A stretch of 64,000 nucleotides of DNA from Flavobacterium denitrificans DSM 15936 (GTDB lineage: Bacteria > Bacteroidota > Bacteroidia > Flavobacteriales > Flavobacteriaceae): positions 458,669 through 522,668 of the forward strand of contig NZ_AUDL01000008.1 of the NCBI RefSeq assembly GCF_000425445.1, in the 5' to 3' direction. The notes under the pieces were generated by a model that worked only from the letters and a program-made list of their open reading frames with translations, did not search any database and was not told the origin of the DNA. The position numbers were made by a program, and so were the translations under genes. Positions 10,150 to 20,500 of the stretch are shown here, one piece after another (the stretch's first letter is position 1; every line of letters begins with the position of its first letter).

Positions 10150-10653
10150 TCAATCTTCTTTTTTCAAAAAACATTCAAGCTGTTCCCTAATAGCATCTTT
10201 ATGAAGCTTGAAATTATAACTTCTTATAAACTCCGTCCCTTGCATATTGATTTCTGCAGTCACAGCATCAAACTGAGAAAAAGAACTCACATCATTTTTA
10301 TCAATTAAATACAGTACCTGCATGATTGAATCATTATGAATATACTGCGTATCATAATGTGTCAATTTGTAGATTTTATTATCTGCTAAATGTATGATTA
10401 AATCATCTTTGATTTTTTTCCCTTCTTTTTTTGACGGAAAAGGAGTTGGTTGCAAAGCAATAAAATAATGTTCTTCGTCTGTAACAATATTTATTTTTAA
10501 TGATTTAGTGTTTGTGGTATAAAAGACTGCAGGTTCAAAATAATACATCATTGTACCGTCTGCGAGCACTTTATTCTTCACATCACATTGTGCGATAGTC
10601 TCGAAGCTGATTAAAATAAAAAAAATCAAAATTGCATAACTGACCATTCTCAT
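10150..10653 (-). CDS. Secreted protein of unknown function
   Basis: I do not recognise a family. The 167-residue product begins MRMVSYAILIFFILISFETIAQ, a clear signal peptide with predicted cleavage after about residue 21; a second in-frame ATG (codon 3) could also serve as the start. The mature part is a mixed alpha/beta sequence with two cysteines, one near the N-terminus (QCDVKNK) and one near the C-terminus (EQLECFLKKED), which could form a disulfide. It is convergent with the DUF2490 gene (6-base gap) and downstream of the rhomboid gene on the same strand, so it may be the second gene of that transcript. Confidence 0.6.
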   Translation of the reverse strand: MRMVSYAILIFFILISFETIAQCDVKNKVLADGTMMYYFEPAVFYTTNTKSLKINIVTDEEHYFIALQPTPFPSKKEGKKIKDDLIIHLADNKIYKLTHYDTQYIHNDSIMQVLYLIDKNDVSSFSQFDAVTAEINMQGTEFIRSYNFKLHKDAIREQLECFLKKED

Positions 10654-10717
10654 ACTAAACCAAATTAAAATACTCCTAACAAAAATAATCTTTTTAAATC
10701 AAATCCATAATCAACAT

Positions 10718-11482
10718 TTAGGATTTATCCTGTGATTCTGTTTTGGTTACAACATAATAAACCGGAAAGTTTGAACTAAAATAAGTATTGCCCAAATCTT
10801 CATCTACTTCAGGTTTTTCAACAGGAACAAAATTTCCGTTGTCATCAAAATGCTTCATGAAAGGATCATTTTTTGGGTTAAAGTCGGGTCTTTGCCAATC
10901 GTAAACAATAGGTTTGGCATATTCTGGCGTTTTATAAAGAAATGAAAGTACAAATCCAGTAATTAAACCTGCTAAATGACCTTCCCAAGAAATTGCAGCA
11001 TCAACATCAGGAAAAACATACCAAATCATTCCCCCATATAATAAAATTACTGATAGCGAAAGCGCAACCAAACGATAATAGCCCGTTTGAATTCCTTTAA
11101 AAAATATAAAACTCACCAAAACATAAATCAATCCGCTTGCTCCAATATGATAATTTTCGCGACCAATAATCCAAGTTATTAAACCCGAAAATAAAATTCC
11201 ATAACCAATAACCGGAACAGTTTGTTTTGGATAGAAATATTGCAATGCTGCCAACAAAACCAAAAGCGGAATTGAATTATTGTATAAGTGTTCCAAATTT
11301 TCATGAATAAAAGGACTAAACAAAATGCCTTGCAAACCCGAAAAATCCCTTGGATAAATTCCGTTTTGATAAAAATCAAAATCAAACCGAATTTGGAACC
11401 AGTATACGATCCACAAAAAAAGGACAAAAAATAAAGGAAGCCCTATTACAGCAGTAGAAAATTTAAAATCTTTATCATTCAT
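10718..11482 (-). CDS. Rhomboid family intramembrane serine protease
   Basis: Integral inner-membrane protease that cleaves transmembrane helices. The 254-residue product has about six hydrophobic segments. The catalytic serine lies in NYHIGASGLIYVL (GxSG motif) and the catalytic histidine in SWEGHLAGLITGF; the conserved rhomboid N-terminal feature HENLEHLYNNSIPL is also present. A polar cytoplasmic tail of about 60 residues (from YKTPEYAKPIVYDW) follows the last helix and is rich in acidic residues. The substrate is unknown. It is transcribed divergently from rarA, with a 180-base gap. Confidence 0.9.
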   Translation of the reverse strand: MNDKDFKFSTAVIGLPLFFVLFLWIVYWFQIRFDFDFYQNGIYPRDFSGLQGILFSPFIHENLEHLYNNSIPLLVLLAALQYFYPKQTVPVIGYGILFSGLITWIIGRENYHIGASGLIYVLVSFIFFKGIQTGYYRLVALSLSVILLYGGMIWYVFPDVDAAISWEGHLAGLITGFVLSFLYKTPEYAKPIVYDWQRPDFNPKNDPFMKHFDDNGNFVPVEKPEVDEDLGNTYFSSNFPVYYVVTKTESQDKS

Positions 11483-11663
11483 CTTTTAAGAAATCAATTC
11501 AATTATTGGCATCAAAAAACTATCCAAATCTAATTTACTGATAAAATGTCAGGAGCAAGTATCATCGTATAAAATTGTTATCGTCAGTAACAAAAGTTTA
11601 TCTGAAAGAAAGGTTTAACTTCTCAAAACAATAAAATATATTCTAAAATAGTAATTTTACAAA

Positions 11664-12941
11664 ATGGAAGCACCGTTAGCCGAGCGTATTCGCCCACAGA
11701 AATTAGAAGATTATGTAAGTCAGAGTCATTTGGTTGGCCCAAATGGATCATTGACGCAACAAATTTCAAAAGGAATTATTCCATCATTAATCTTTTGGGG
11801 GCCACCAGGAACGGGAAAAACCACATTGGCACAAATTATTGCACAGGAGTCAAAACGTCCGTTTTATATCCTTAGCGCGATAAACTCAGGCGTAAAAGAC
11901 ATTCGCGACGTAATTGACAAAGCAAAACAAAGCGGCGGCTTGTTTACTGCTAAAAATCCGATTTTATTTATTGACGAGATTCATCGTTTTAGCAAATCAC
12001 AACAGGACTCGCTTTTAGCAGCAGTCGAGAAAGGCTGGATCACTCTAGTTGGTGCAACAACTGAAAACCCAAGTTTTGAAGTTATTCCTGCATTATTGTC
12101 GCGTTGTCAGGTTTACATCTTAAATGCGTTTACAAAAGAAGATCTCGAGGCGCTATTGCATCGCGCAATGAAAGCAGACACTTACCTTGCTTCAAAAAAA
12201 ATAATTTTAAAAGAAACTGAAGCTTTATTACGACTTTCAGGCGGAGATGGTAGAAAACTGCTCAATATTTTTGAGCTAGTTGTAAATGCTTCTGCAGGCG
12301 ATGAAATTACAATCACAAATGATCGTGTTTTTGAACTTGTGCAACAAAACACTGTTTTATATGACAAAACGGGTGAACAGCATTATGATATTATTTCTGC
12401 ATTTATAAAATCCATTCGTGGAAGCGATCCCAACGGAGCTGTTTACTGGCTTGCTCGAATGATTGAAGGCGGCGAAGATGTAAAATTCATTGCGAGAAGA
12501 ATGCTGATTTTAGCAAGCGAAGATATTGGAAATGCCAATCCGACGGCATTAATAATGGCTAACAATACTTTTCAAGCCGTAACAACTATTGGTTATCCTG
12601 AAAGCCGTATTATTCTAAGCCAATGCGCAATTTACTTAGCAACATCTCCTAAAAGTAATGCTTCTTATATAGCAATTGGAAATGCACAGCAATTGGTAAA
12701 ACAAACCGGAGATCTGCCGGTTCCGCTTCATTTAAGAAATGCACCAACCAAACTAATGAAAGAACTGGGTTATGGTGATGACTATAAATATTCGCATGAT
12801 TATGCCAATAATTTTGCTGAACAGGAATTTTTACCTGATGCCATAAAACAAACGGTTCTTTACAATCCGGGGAACAATTCTAGAGAGAACAGTACCCGCG
12901 AATTTTTAAAGAACCGCTGGAAAGATAAATACGGTTATTAA
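11664..12941 (+). CDS. rarA: Replication-associated recombination protein A (RarA/MgsA), AAA+ ATPase
   Basis: Clamp-loader-like AAA+ ATPase acting at stalled replication forks. The 425-residue product has Walker [12 protein letters not shown] (about residues 44-53), Walker [16 protein letters not shown], the sensor-1 region [13 protein letters not shown] with the following arginine-finger region LLSRCQVY, and the C-terminal MgsA tetramerisation domain ([34 protein letters not shown]). Length is standard. A near-match promoter box TAATTTTA ends 4 bases before the ATG. It converges on the next gene with only 13 bases between the stops and no obvious terminator hairpin. Confidence 0.95.
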   Translation: MEAPLAERIRPQKLEDYVSQSHLVGPNGSLTQQISKGIIPSLIFWGPPGTGKTTLAQIIAQESKRPFYILSAINSGVKDIRDVIDKAKQSGGLFTAKNPILFIDEIHRFSKSQQDSLLAAVEKGWITLVGATTENPSFEVIPALLSRCQVYILNAFTKEDLEALLHRAMKADTYLASKKIILKETEALLRLSGGDGRKLLNIFELVVNASAGDEITITNDRVFELVQQNTVLYDKTGEQHYDIISAFIKSIRGSDPNGAVYWLARMIEGGEDVKFIARRMLILASEDIGNANPTALIMANNTFQAVTTIGYPESRIILSQCAIYLATSPKSNASYIAIGNAQQLVKQTGDLPVPLHLRNAPTKLMKELGYGDDYKYSHDYANNFAEQEFLPDAIKQTVLYNPGNNSRENSTREFLKNRWKDKYGY

Positions 12942-12954
12942 ACCGAATTTTATT

Positions 12955-13755
12955 TTAGAATTTAACTGAAACTTTTTCAGAAACTAATTTATCATTCTGA
13001 TAATATTCGAAAAACCATTGATTGTCTTTTGCATTCAAAGATCCTTGTATTCCATCTTTAATAGCGATGAATGAATCTGGACGAGATGTTTTCAACAATT
13101 TCATTACCACTTTTGGTGTTTTGTCAATTAACTGAAATCCGTTTTCAGTTGGTTGAGCATACAATAAATTGGGGTCAGTAATATCTGCAACTGGAGTTGC
13201 TACTGCTGTTTGCACAGGTGTTTGAGCTGGTTTTGCCACTGCCGCAACCGCAACTGGAGCTGCAGTAATCATACCCGCTTTTCCGCTAGGAGTTACCGCT
13301 TTTCCACTATACTTATAATGAAGACCGTTGATTGAAATAAAAGCCATATTCAAACTTTCTCTATACGCTGCTTCATAATCCTTTTCTTTACTTTTCCCAA
13401 TTTCTGAAGTGTAAACTACTGTACCGTAGCAATCTTTTAGCTCCACAAAAAGTTTAGTCACTAAAAAGCCGCTGTCTTTTTTTACATCCATATATAAAAG
13501 TTGGCAACGATCATTAAGTTCCGCCGGAAGTTCTTCATTTGCATAAAACGCCTGAAAACCAGCTTTAGTTAAATTTCCTTTGCTTATAGTTGCCATTCTG
13601 TATTGATTGTCAGATTTTAAGAAATCATATTTCAAAGGCACGATAACTGCTTTATAATCATTAACAGCTTGTGAAGACTGAGCAGACTGAGCAGATTGTG
13701 CAAACCCAACAACTGAAACAAAAAGCACAGTCAGCAAAAATTTAATTTTCATCAT
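12955..13755 (-). CDS. Secreted protein of unknown function with SAQ repeats and Ala/Pro/Val-rich linker
   Basis: I do not recognise a named family. The 266-residue product has a signal peptide (MMKIKFLLTVLFVSVVGFAQ), followed directly by a short tandem repeat (SAQSAQSAQSSQ), an N-terminal alpha/beta domain (about 30-150, with LNDRCQLLYMDVKKDSG), a low-complexity Ala/Val/Pro linker (about 160-195) and a C-terminal domain (about 200-266) with WFFEYYQNDKLVSEKVSVKF. Its ATG overlaps the stop of the YjjG-like gene (TAATG), so it is translationally coupled third gene of the radC-yjjG unit. The coupling to a nucleotidase and radC does not by itself suggest a function. Confidence 0.6.
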   Translation of the reverse strand: MMKIKFLLTVLFVSVVGFAQSAQSAQSSQAVNDYKAVIVPLKYDFLKSDNQYRMATISKGNLTKAGFQAFYANEELPAELNDRCQLLYMDVKKDSGFLVTKLFVELKDCYGTVVYTSEIGKSKEKDYEAAYRESLNMAFISINGLHYKYSGKAVTPSGKAGMITAAPVAVAAVAKPAQTPVQTAVATPVADITDPNLLYAQPTENGFQLIDKTPKVVMKLLKTSRPDSFIAIKDGIQGSLNAKDNQWFFEYYQNDKLVSEKVSVKF

Positions 13756-14441
13756 TATAAATATTTTTTAAGTTCTAATAAATGGTTTATTTGTTTAATA
13801 TTTTGAGCAACATCTATTTTTTTTTCATTAAAAAAAATGGCATCCAAACCTGCATTCAATGCACCGTTAACATCCGCATCCAAACAATCTCCAATCATGA
13901 TACTGTTTTCTTTTGAAGCGCGTGCCAAATTAACAGCATAATCAAAGATAATACTATTTGGCTTTTTTACACCAGCCAATTCAGAATTTGTAATAGTATT
14001 AAAATAGCCTGAAAGCATGGCATTATTAATTTTCTTGTCTTGAACTTTTGCAAAACCATTTGTAATGATATGCAAGCGATATTTTGGTTTTAAATATTCT
14101 AAAACCTCTATTGCACCATCAAAAAGATGATTATTATCTGTCAAAAACTCAATATAGTCATTTGCAATTTCATTTATATTTTCATCTGACATCTCGCAGT
14201 TCAATGCATCAAATGAAAGCTTTAATCTGTTGTAACGCAATTCGACATGAGTTATTTCATCGTTTTGATATAACTTCCAACAAGACTGATTTATAGGGAT
14301 ATACTTTTCAATAAAATCTTCGGTTTTTATTTCCGGAAATTTTGCTTTGAAAATACGATCAAAAGCCATTTCTGAGTTTTTGTCAAAATCCCAAAGTGTA
14401 TGGTCTAAATCAAAAAAGACATCGGTAATAGTGGTATTCAT
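13755..14441 (-). CDS. YjjG-type HAD-superfamily nucleotidase
   Basis: Soluble HAD phosphohydrolase; YjjG-type members dephosphorylate non-canonical pyrimidine nucleotides. The 228-residue product has HAD motif I DLDHTLWDFDKN near the N-terminus with the nucleophile and acid/base aspartates, motif II in LHIITNGF, motif III at VKKPNSIIF, and motif IV in IMIGDCLDADVNGALNAGLD. The all-helical cap between motifs I and II (about residues 20-90) puts it in subclass C1. It starts 3 bases after radC ends and overlaps the next gene by one base, so the three genes form one minus-strand operon. Substrate assignment is by family resemblance only. Confidence 0.85.
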   Translation of the reverse strand: MNTTITDVFFDLDHTLWDFDKNSEMAFDRIFKAKFPEIKTEDFIEKYIPINQSCWKLYQNDEITHVELRYNRLKLSFDALNCEMSDENINEIANDYIEFLTDNNHLFDGAIEVLEYLKPKYRLHIITNGFAKVQDKKINNAMLSGYFNTITNSELAGVKKPNSIIFDYAVNLARASKENSIMIGDCLDADVNGALNAGLDAIFFNEKKIDVAQNIKQINHLLELKKYL

Positions 14442-14444
14442 AAT

Positions 14445-15134
14445 CTAAAAAATTCCTTCATCTACAAAACTATAATATTTTGATTCAGTTATGATCAAAT
14501 GATCCAAAACTTTAACATCTAAACTTTCTCCCGCTTGTTTGATTCGCTTTGTAATTTGTTTGTCGGCTTCGCTTGGCAATACATTTCCCGAAGGATGATT
14601 GTGGCACAAAATCAAGCTCGTAGCTCCATTTTCAAGTGCCAATTTAAAAACCAAACGAACATCAACAATAGTCCCCGTAATACCACCTTTGCTCAATTGC
14701 GATTTCGAAATTACTTTATTCGAATTATTCAGAAAAAGCACCCAAAATTCTTCATGCGCCAATTCGCCAATTATTGGAAGCATCAATTCAAAAACCAATT
14801 TACTAGAAGTTATTTTAATTAGTTCAACCGCATCTTCAGCACGTCGTCGGCGACCAAGTTCTAGTGCCGCAATAATCGCAATAGCTTTCGCCTCTCCTAT
14901 TCCTTTAAAATTCATTAATTGAGAAATCGACATTTTTCCCAAAACATTTAAACTGTCCGCACTCGCCAAAATCCTTTTGCTTAAATCAACAGCCGATTCG
15001 TTTCGGCTTCCCGAACCAATCAAAATTGCAATCAATTCAGCATCACTTAAAGCGTTTTTCCCTTTCAGCATTAATTTTTCACGCGGCCTATCATCTTCTG
15101 ACCAATTGGTAATTGGGAAATGAGATTTTTCCAT
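14445..15134 (-). CDS. radC: RadC family JAB/MPN-domain protein
   Basis: RadC-family protein: an N-terminal helix-hairpin-helix-like region (LMNFKGIGEAKAIAIIAALELG) followed by a JAMM metalloprotease-like domain with the motif HNHPSGN plus a downstream acidic residue (LPSEADKQ). Despite the name, its link to DNA repair is disputed. I place the start at the ATG at 15132-15134 (MEKSHFPITNWSEDDRP, 229 residues). The open frame extends to a TTG at 15152, but a promoter-like box TATCTTCG at 15157-15164 would leave that codon at or before the transcription start. First gene of the radC-nucleotidase-unknown operon. Confidence 0.9.
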   Translation of the reverse strand: MEKSHFPITNWSEDDRPREKLMLKGKNALSDAELIAILIGSGSRNESAVDLSKRILASADSLNVLGKMSISQLMNFKGIGEAKAIAIIAALELGRRRRAEDAVELIKITSSKLVFELMLPIIGELAHEEFWVLFLNNSNKVISKSQLSKGGITGTIVDVRLVFKLALENGATSLILCHNHPSGNVLPSEADKQITKRIKQAGESLDVKVLDHLIITESKYYSFVDEGIF

Positions 15135-15250
15135 AATAAAATAAATTTTCAAAAAGCGAAGATATTTAAAAAGAAAGAAAAATCGCTCAAAATAAAATTA
15201 ATGAGAAAATGTGGCAATTAGAAAATTAGATAATGAAAAAATTCTAAACC

Positions 15251-15281
15251 AAAAAAAAGCCGATTGTCTGTAACAATCGGC
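15251..15281 (-). terminator. Terminator after mpl
   Basis: Stem GCCGATTGT / ACAATCGGC (15259-15267 and 15273-15281) with a 5-nt loop; on the minus strand it is followed by eight T. It ends mpl transcription. Confidence 0.85.
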
Positions 15282-15312
15282 ATATTATCTCATTGACTAA
15301 TTGACAAATTAT

Positions 15313-16668
15313 CTAATTAACCAGACCTTTTACTTCGTCAAAATTCAAACCTCCGTAATTTCCTGAACTCATTAATAAAAGTGCTGAATTGTCTAAATTT
15401 AAATTGAACAAATATTCTTCAAATTCAGCAGGATTAGTATAAATAATTAAATCTTTTCTGTTGAATGCGGTAGCAATTTGTTCGTATGTTACTTCTTCCA
15501 ATTGTTTAATTTTTACAGCATCTGGCGAATAAAAAACAACTGCAACATCAGCATATTCTAATGCACCTTCATATTCTTTCAAAAATTCGGCGTTTAAACT
15601 GCTGTATGTATGCAATTCTAAACAAGCGACTAATGTTCTGTTTGGATATTGTTCTTTTACTGCTTTCGTAGTTGCGGCAACTTTACTTGGTGAATGCGCA
15701 AAATCTTTATAAGCTACTTTTCCTTTTCCTTCAGCAATTTTTTCCAAACGTTTTGAAGCGCCTTTAAAACTTGCAATAGCTTCATAGAAATCAGCTTCAT
15801 CAACGCCCATATTTTGGCAAATCCATTTGGCTCCGGCAAGGTTATTTAAATTGTGCGCTCCAAAAACTTCAATCGGCATATCACCTTCTGGAGTTTCTAA
15901 CAAAGTTACTCCGTCGCTAACTTTGTAATTTGGAGTTGAATAAGCCAATTTGCGAATTGGGTTTGTTGCCGCTTGGGCCACACGTTTAACTTCAGGATCA
16001 TTTTCGTTATAAACCAAAATTCCTCCATTTGTAATTTTCTCAATAAAAATTTCAAATTGTTCAACGTAATTTTCATAAGTTGGAAATACATTGATATGGT
16101 CCCAAGCGATTCCAGAAATCAAAGCAATATTTGGCTGATATAAATGGAATTTCGGACGTCTGTCAATCGGCGAAGACAAATACTCATCACCTTCCAAAAC
16201 CATGAAATCATTTTCTTCTGTCAAATGCACCATTGTGTCAAAACCTTCCAATTGTGCGCCAACCATATAATCAACCGCAATATTATGATAATGCATTACG
16301 TGCAAAATCATCGAAGTAATTGTAGTTTTTCCATGTGAACCGCCAATTACAACACGCGTTTTATTTTTAGATTGCTCGTATAAAAATTCTGGATAGGAGT
16401 AAATTTTTAATCCCAATTCTTGCGCTTTCAGCAATTCTGGATTATCTGCTTTTGCGTGCATCCCTAAAATGATTGCATCAATATCTGCAGTTATTTTTTC
16501 AGGAAACCAACCTAATTCAGCTGGCAATATTCCTTTTTTCTCTAATCTTGATTTTGATGGTTCAAAAATAGCGTCGTCACTTCCAGTAACCTGATATCCT
16601 TTGTTATGCAATGCTAACGCTAAGTTGTGCATTGCACTTCCGCCTATCGCGATGAAATGTGTTTTCAT
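15313..16668 (-). CDS. mpl: Mpl-type murein peptide ligase (UDP-MurNAc:tripeptide ligase)
   Basis: ATP-dependent cytoplasmic ligase that joins the recycled peptide L-Ala-gamma-D-Glu-meso-DAP to UDP-MurNAc in peptidoglycan recycling. The 451-residue product has an N-terminal Rossmann-like domain (MKTHFIAIGGSAMHNLALAL), the Mur-ligase ATP loop GGSHGKTT (about residues 109-116), the central domain signature EGDEYLSSPIDRRPKFHLY with the carbamylated-lysine region downstream, and the C-terminal domain (KDFAHSPSKVAATTKAV). The combination GGSAM plus FAHSP separates Mpl from MurC. The gene stands alone between terminators and repeats; the 56 bases upstream hold a perfect palindrome. Confidence 0.9.
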   Translation of the reverse strand: MKTHFIAIGGSAMHNLALALHNKGYQVTGSDDAIFEPSKSRLEKKGILPAELGWFPEKITADIDAIILGMHAKADNPELLKAQELGLKIYSYPEFLYEQSKNKTRVVIGGSHGKTTITSMILHVMHYHNIAVDYMVGAQLEGFDTMVHLTEENDFMVLEGDEYLSSPIDRRPKFHLYQPNIALISGIAWDHINVFPTYENYVEQFEIFIEKITNGGILVYNENDPEVKRVAQAATNPIRKLAYSTPNYKVSDGVTLLETPEGDMPIEVFGAHNLNNLAGAKWICQNMGVDEADFYEAIASFKGASKRLEKIAEGKGKVAYKDFAHSPSKVAATTKAVKEQYPNRTLVACLELHTYSSLNAEFLKEYEGALEYADVAVVFYSPDAVKIKQLEEVTYEQIATAFNRKDLIIYTNPAEFEEYLFNLNLDNSALLLMSSGNYGGLNFDEVKGLVN

Positions 16669-16686
16669 TTAAATTCCAATTATTAA

Positions 16687-16704
16687 TCCCGATAGCTATC
16701 GGGA
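16687..16704. repeat. Dispersed palindrome TCCCGATAGCTATCGGGA, copy 1
   Basis: Perfect 18-bp palindrome between mpl and the TPR gene. The same sequence occurs at 61857-61874, and with one substitution at 29054-29071. Confidence 0.85.
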
Positions 16705-16724
16705 CAAATTCCAATTAATTTTTT

Positions 16725-17411
16725 TTAAGCTTCGAATTTTCGTTTAAGATCCTGCGCTTTTCGAGGATCTTTAAATTTGTTCAAATATAAATTATATAAT
16801 TTTTGAAACGTGACTTTTGAATTGCCAATTTCATGCGCTTTTTTATAATTTTTTTCGGCCGAATCATATCTTTTAAAATATTCGTCAATTCGTCCTTTTG
16901 ACAAATAACCGTCAATTGGAGAAAATTGTGCCAATTCATTTGAATATGCGAGTGCTTTTGATTCGCTTCCACCAAGAATTCCAGGTAATTGCAAATAAAT
17001 TTCGATCAAAGCCCACCTAGCCTGAACATGTTTCGGGTTGAGTTCAATTGCTTTTTCAAAAGCTTCTTTCATATCGCCAACCATACCAAAAGCTTTGATT
17101 CTATTCACTTCTAAAGAATGCATTGCCAAACAGCCTCCATATTTAAAAAAATAATCGGCTACAGTGGGTTTCAATTCTTTCAATTTTTTGAAATATTCTG
17201 CGCCTTTCACCCAAGATTTTTGGTGCGCCGAAATTTCACCCAAATACTCCAAAGTTTTCAAATCTGATGGATTACTTTTCAAAATTCCTTCAAAAAGCAA
17301 TTGGGCTTCAGTATATTTTTTAGACTGAAATAATTTTTCTGCTTTATCAAAATTAGATTGCGCCCAACAACATATTGGAACAATTAAAAAGAAAATCAGC
17401 AGCTTTTTCAT
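16725..17411 (-). CDS. Secreted tetratricopeptide-repeat protein
   Basis: Exported TPR protein, probably a periplasmic protein-protein interaction module. The 228-residue product has a signal peptide (MKKLLIFFLIVPICCWAQ) and then helical pairs typical of TPRs: KAEKLFQSKKYTEAQLLFEG, DLKTLEYLGEISAHQKSWVK, AFEKAIELNPKHVQARWALI, and KRYDSAEKNYKKAHEIGNSK. There is no catalytic domain. The start codon ATG at 17409-17411 lies 4 bases after a perfect TAnnTTTG box. It is transcribed divergently from the macroglobulin gene and is on the same strand as mpl. Partner unknown. Confidence 0.8.
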   Translation of the reverse strand: MKKLLIFFLIVPICCWAQSNFDKAEKLFQSKKYTEAQLLFEGILKSNPSDLKTLEYLGEISAHQKSWVKGAEYFKKLKELKPTVADYFFKYGGCLAMHSLEVNRIKAFGMVGDMKEAFEKAIELNPKHVQARWALIEIYLQLPGILGGSESKALAYSNELAQFSPIDGYLSKGRIDEYFKRYDSAEKNYKKAHEIGNSKVTFQKLYNLYLNKFKDPRKAQDLKRKFEA

Positions 17412-17415
17412 ATCT

Positions 17416-17423
17416 CAAAAATA
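17416..17423 (-). promoter_or_regulatory. -7 promoter box of the TPR gene, 4 nt from the start codon
   Basis: On the minus strand TATTTTTG, then AGAT, then ATG. This is a perfect TAnnTTTG with the same 4-nt spacing as at rlmB, the GbsR/MarR gene and the SDR gene. A TTG -33 element is not clear. Confidence 0.5.
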
Positions 17424-17543
17424 AGGAAATAAAAAATGCATAATTTGCTTTTGAATAGAAATTAGTACTTTGTACGAAAATTATTTTTAATCCAAACCAA
17501 CCTTTTAAATCAAATAATCCTCTATACTAGAAAACCCCAGTTT

Positions 17544-20500
17544 ATGAAAAACATATTATTTGTATTCTTATTTCTTTCATCAACAATTTTTGCGCAACAA
17601 TATGATAAAAAATGGAGTAAAATTACTGCTCTTGAAACCGAAGGCAAAATAAAATCGGCAAATGAAGTTGTCCCTGACATTTACAAAAATGCAAAAGCCA
17701 AAAAGGACGAAGAACAAATAATAAAATGCTTTTTCTATCAATCTAAATACATCCAAATTCTTGAAGAAGATGCACAAACCAAGATTATAAACAATTTAAA
17801 ATCGACTATAAATCAGGTTTCTGTTCCATCGAAAGCGATTTTGAACCTTGTTTACGCAAAATGTTTAAATGATTATTATAAACGTAACACTTATTCAATT
17901 CAAAGAAGAACAAACACCACCTTTCTTGCAGAAGATTTCCTGACGTGGACCGAAACTAATTTTACAGATGAAATTAACCTGGCTTTAAAAAAATCTCTGG
18001 AAAATGAAGCAGTTCTTAAAAACACTCCTTTAACAAAATATGAAACCATATTCGATTATCCGTCAATAGAAAAATTCAACGCTTTAAATTTATTAGATTA
18101 TGCCACTTCTGAAAATATAAATCTCTACACAAGTAGAATTGAAAGATGGAAATTTCTAAAAAGTGATTTTACTTCTTCTAAAAAAGAACTTTTGGCACAA
18201 TCCAACTTATTTTCGAAATTAAATTTTGATTCAATATCGCATGAAAATTTACGCCTCACGTTAAAATTATATCAAAAACAAGAAACCAATAATCCGACAA
18301 CAGGTAATCTTTGGGATAGAATTCAGTTTTGTAAAAACTTTTTAATTGACGCTGATGAAAATTATTTTCAGGCTTTGGTTTCGCTTCAAAAAAGCACTAC
18401 AGATGCAATTTTAATTCAAAAAATTCAACTGGAAAAAGCTATTTATTTCAATGAAAATGCTTCGAAAGAAAAACATCCGGACTACAAAATCAAAGCCGTT
18501 GCAACTTTAGACAGCATAATTAAAATTAATAACAGATCTAATGCTTACAAGCTGGCGGTCGAAAAAAAAGAAACTATTCTGTACAAAAGTATAACCGTTC
18601 AACTTCAAAAATACAATTACGATAACGAAAACATTCGTGCATATATTCAATACAAAAATGTAGAGAATCTTAATATTTCATTTTTCAAGATTGAACAAAA
18701 CCAACTATTCAATTTAGAACGATATAATAAAAATAGGGATAGTGTAAAAAATGCAATTATAGAAAAGGCAAAACCAGTTGCAACTAAATCTTATACGCTC
18801 GAAAATAAAAAAGATTTTCTGGAACATTCAACTGAATTCCTGCTTCCGCAACTAAAAACAGGCTCTTATTTGGTTTATTTTGAAAGTGAATCAGATTCGA
18901 AAGCCAAAAAAGCTTTTGCATTTGAAACCATTACTACTTCTAACTTTATTGTATTAGCTTCTCAAAATGATACCTCTGAAAAATATCAGATATTAGATCG
19001 AAAAACGGGAAAACCACTAGAAAATATAACGGGAAAATTTCCAGCTTCGACGGCAAAAAGTGATAAAAATGGTATTGTTATTTATGAAAAACCTAAAGGT
19101 TCTTCAAATTATGGATTAGTTACTTTCTACAATTCTAATGATACACTTTCAATACAAAAAAATTATTTGAGTTACAACATTGATTATTCAAATAAAAACG
19201 AAGAAAGTTTTAAAGGAAAAGTTGAATTCTATCTCGATCGCGCTATTTATCGTCCAGGGCAAACTTTATATTACAAAGGAATTGCAGTTCAAAAATTGGG
19301 AAATAAAACTTCTGTAGTTCCAAAAACTACCTTTGAAGTCACTATTGAAGATGCTGATAATAATGAACTTAAAAAATTTGATGTTACAACAAATGAATTT
19401 GGTTCTTTTTCAGGCGAATTTGTTATACCCAAAAACGTGCTTACAGGAAATTTCAATATAACTGCTGATGAACCCACAAATTATGAAAATGATGCAGTTT
19501 ATGATAAAAAAGAAGACGAACATCCGTTTTGGGATCGTATCAATTTTGATGAATCTCGCATTGAATTTAAAGTTGAAGAATACAAACGCCCAAAATTCGA
19601 AGTCACTTTTGAACCTAAAAAAGAAAGTTTTCAGTTAAATCAAGCTATTAAAATTAAAGGAAATGCAAAAGCTTTTGCCGGAAGCAACATTTCTGACGCT
19701 AAAGTAACGTATACTGTAACTAGACAAACCAGTTATTTTGGAAATTATTATTCTCAGGAACAAAATGAAGTTTTAGCAACAGGAGAAACTAAAACGGATG
19801 CGTCAGGAAAATTCAGTATTGACTTTGTTGCTTTACCTTCTAAAAACAGTAATAAAGAACAATTACCCGTTTTCAATTATGTGATTAAAGCTTCCGTAAC
19901 CGATATCAATGGCGAAACACGTGAATCTGAAACTACAGTAAAAGTGGGTTATCATGATTTGAAATTAAACGCTACGATTCCATCAATAATTCAAACGAAT
20001 ACTAAAAACGAAATACAACTTTCGAGCAACAATTTAAATGGTGAATTTTTAGCTACAAAAGGCGAATTAAAAATTTATTTTATCAGTCCGCCTTCCACAA
20101 AATTTAAAGGAAGAGTATTTCCGCAACCGGAAATTGAAACTATTCCAGCATCAGATTTTGAAAGGTTATTTCCATACGAAATCAATCCGGATTCAAAAAT
20201 AAAAAACATAGAAACTCTGGTTTTCTCGAAAAACATTGATACACAAAAAGACAAAATTGTCGCCTTAGATTTTATTGAAAATTATAAATCCGGAAATTAC
20301 AGAATAGTTTTTTCGGCCAAAGACAGTTACAATAATTTAATCGAAAATGCGACGAATATTGAACTTAAACAAAGCAAAGACAAATTTGACATCAGCAGAT
20401 TATTTACTGCAAAACAAATTAATCAGGATGCAAAAAAAGATGGTTTTGCGCTAATTAAAATAACTTCTGTAATTCCCGAATTGTATATTACAGCTTCAGG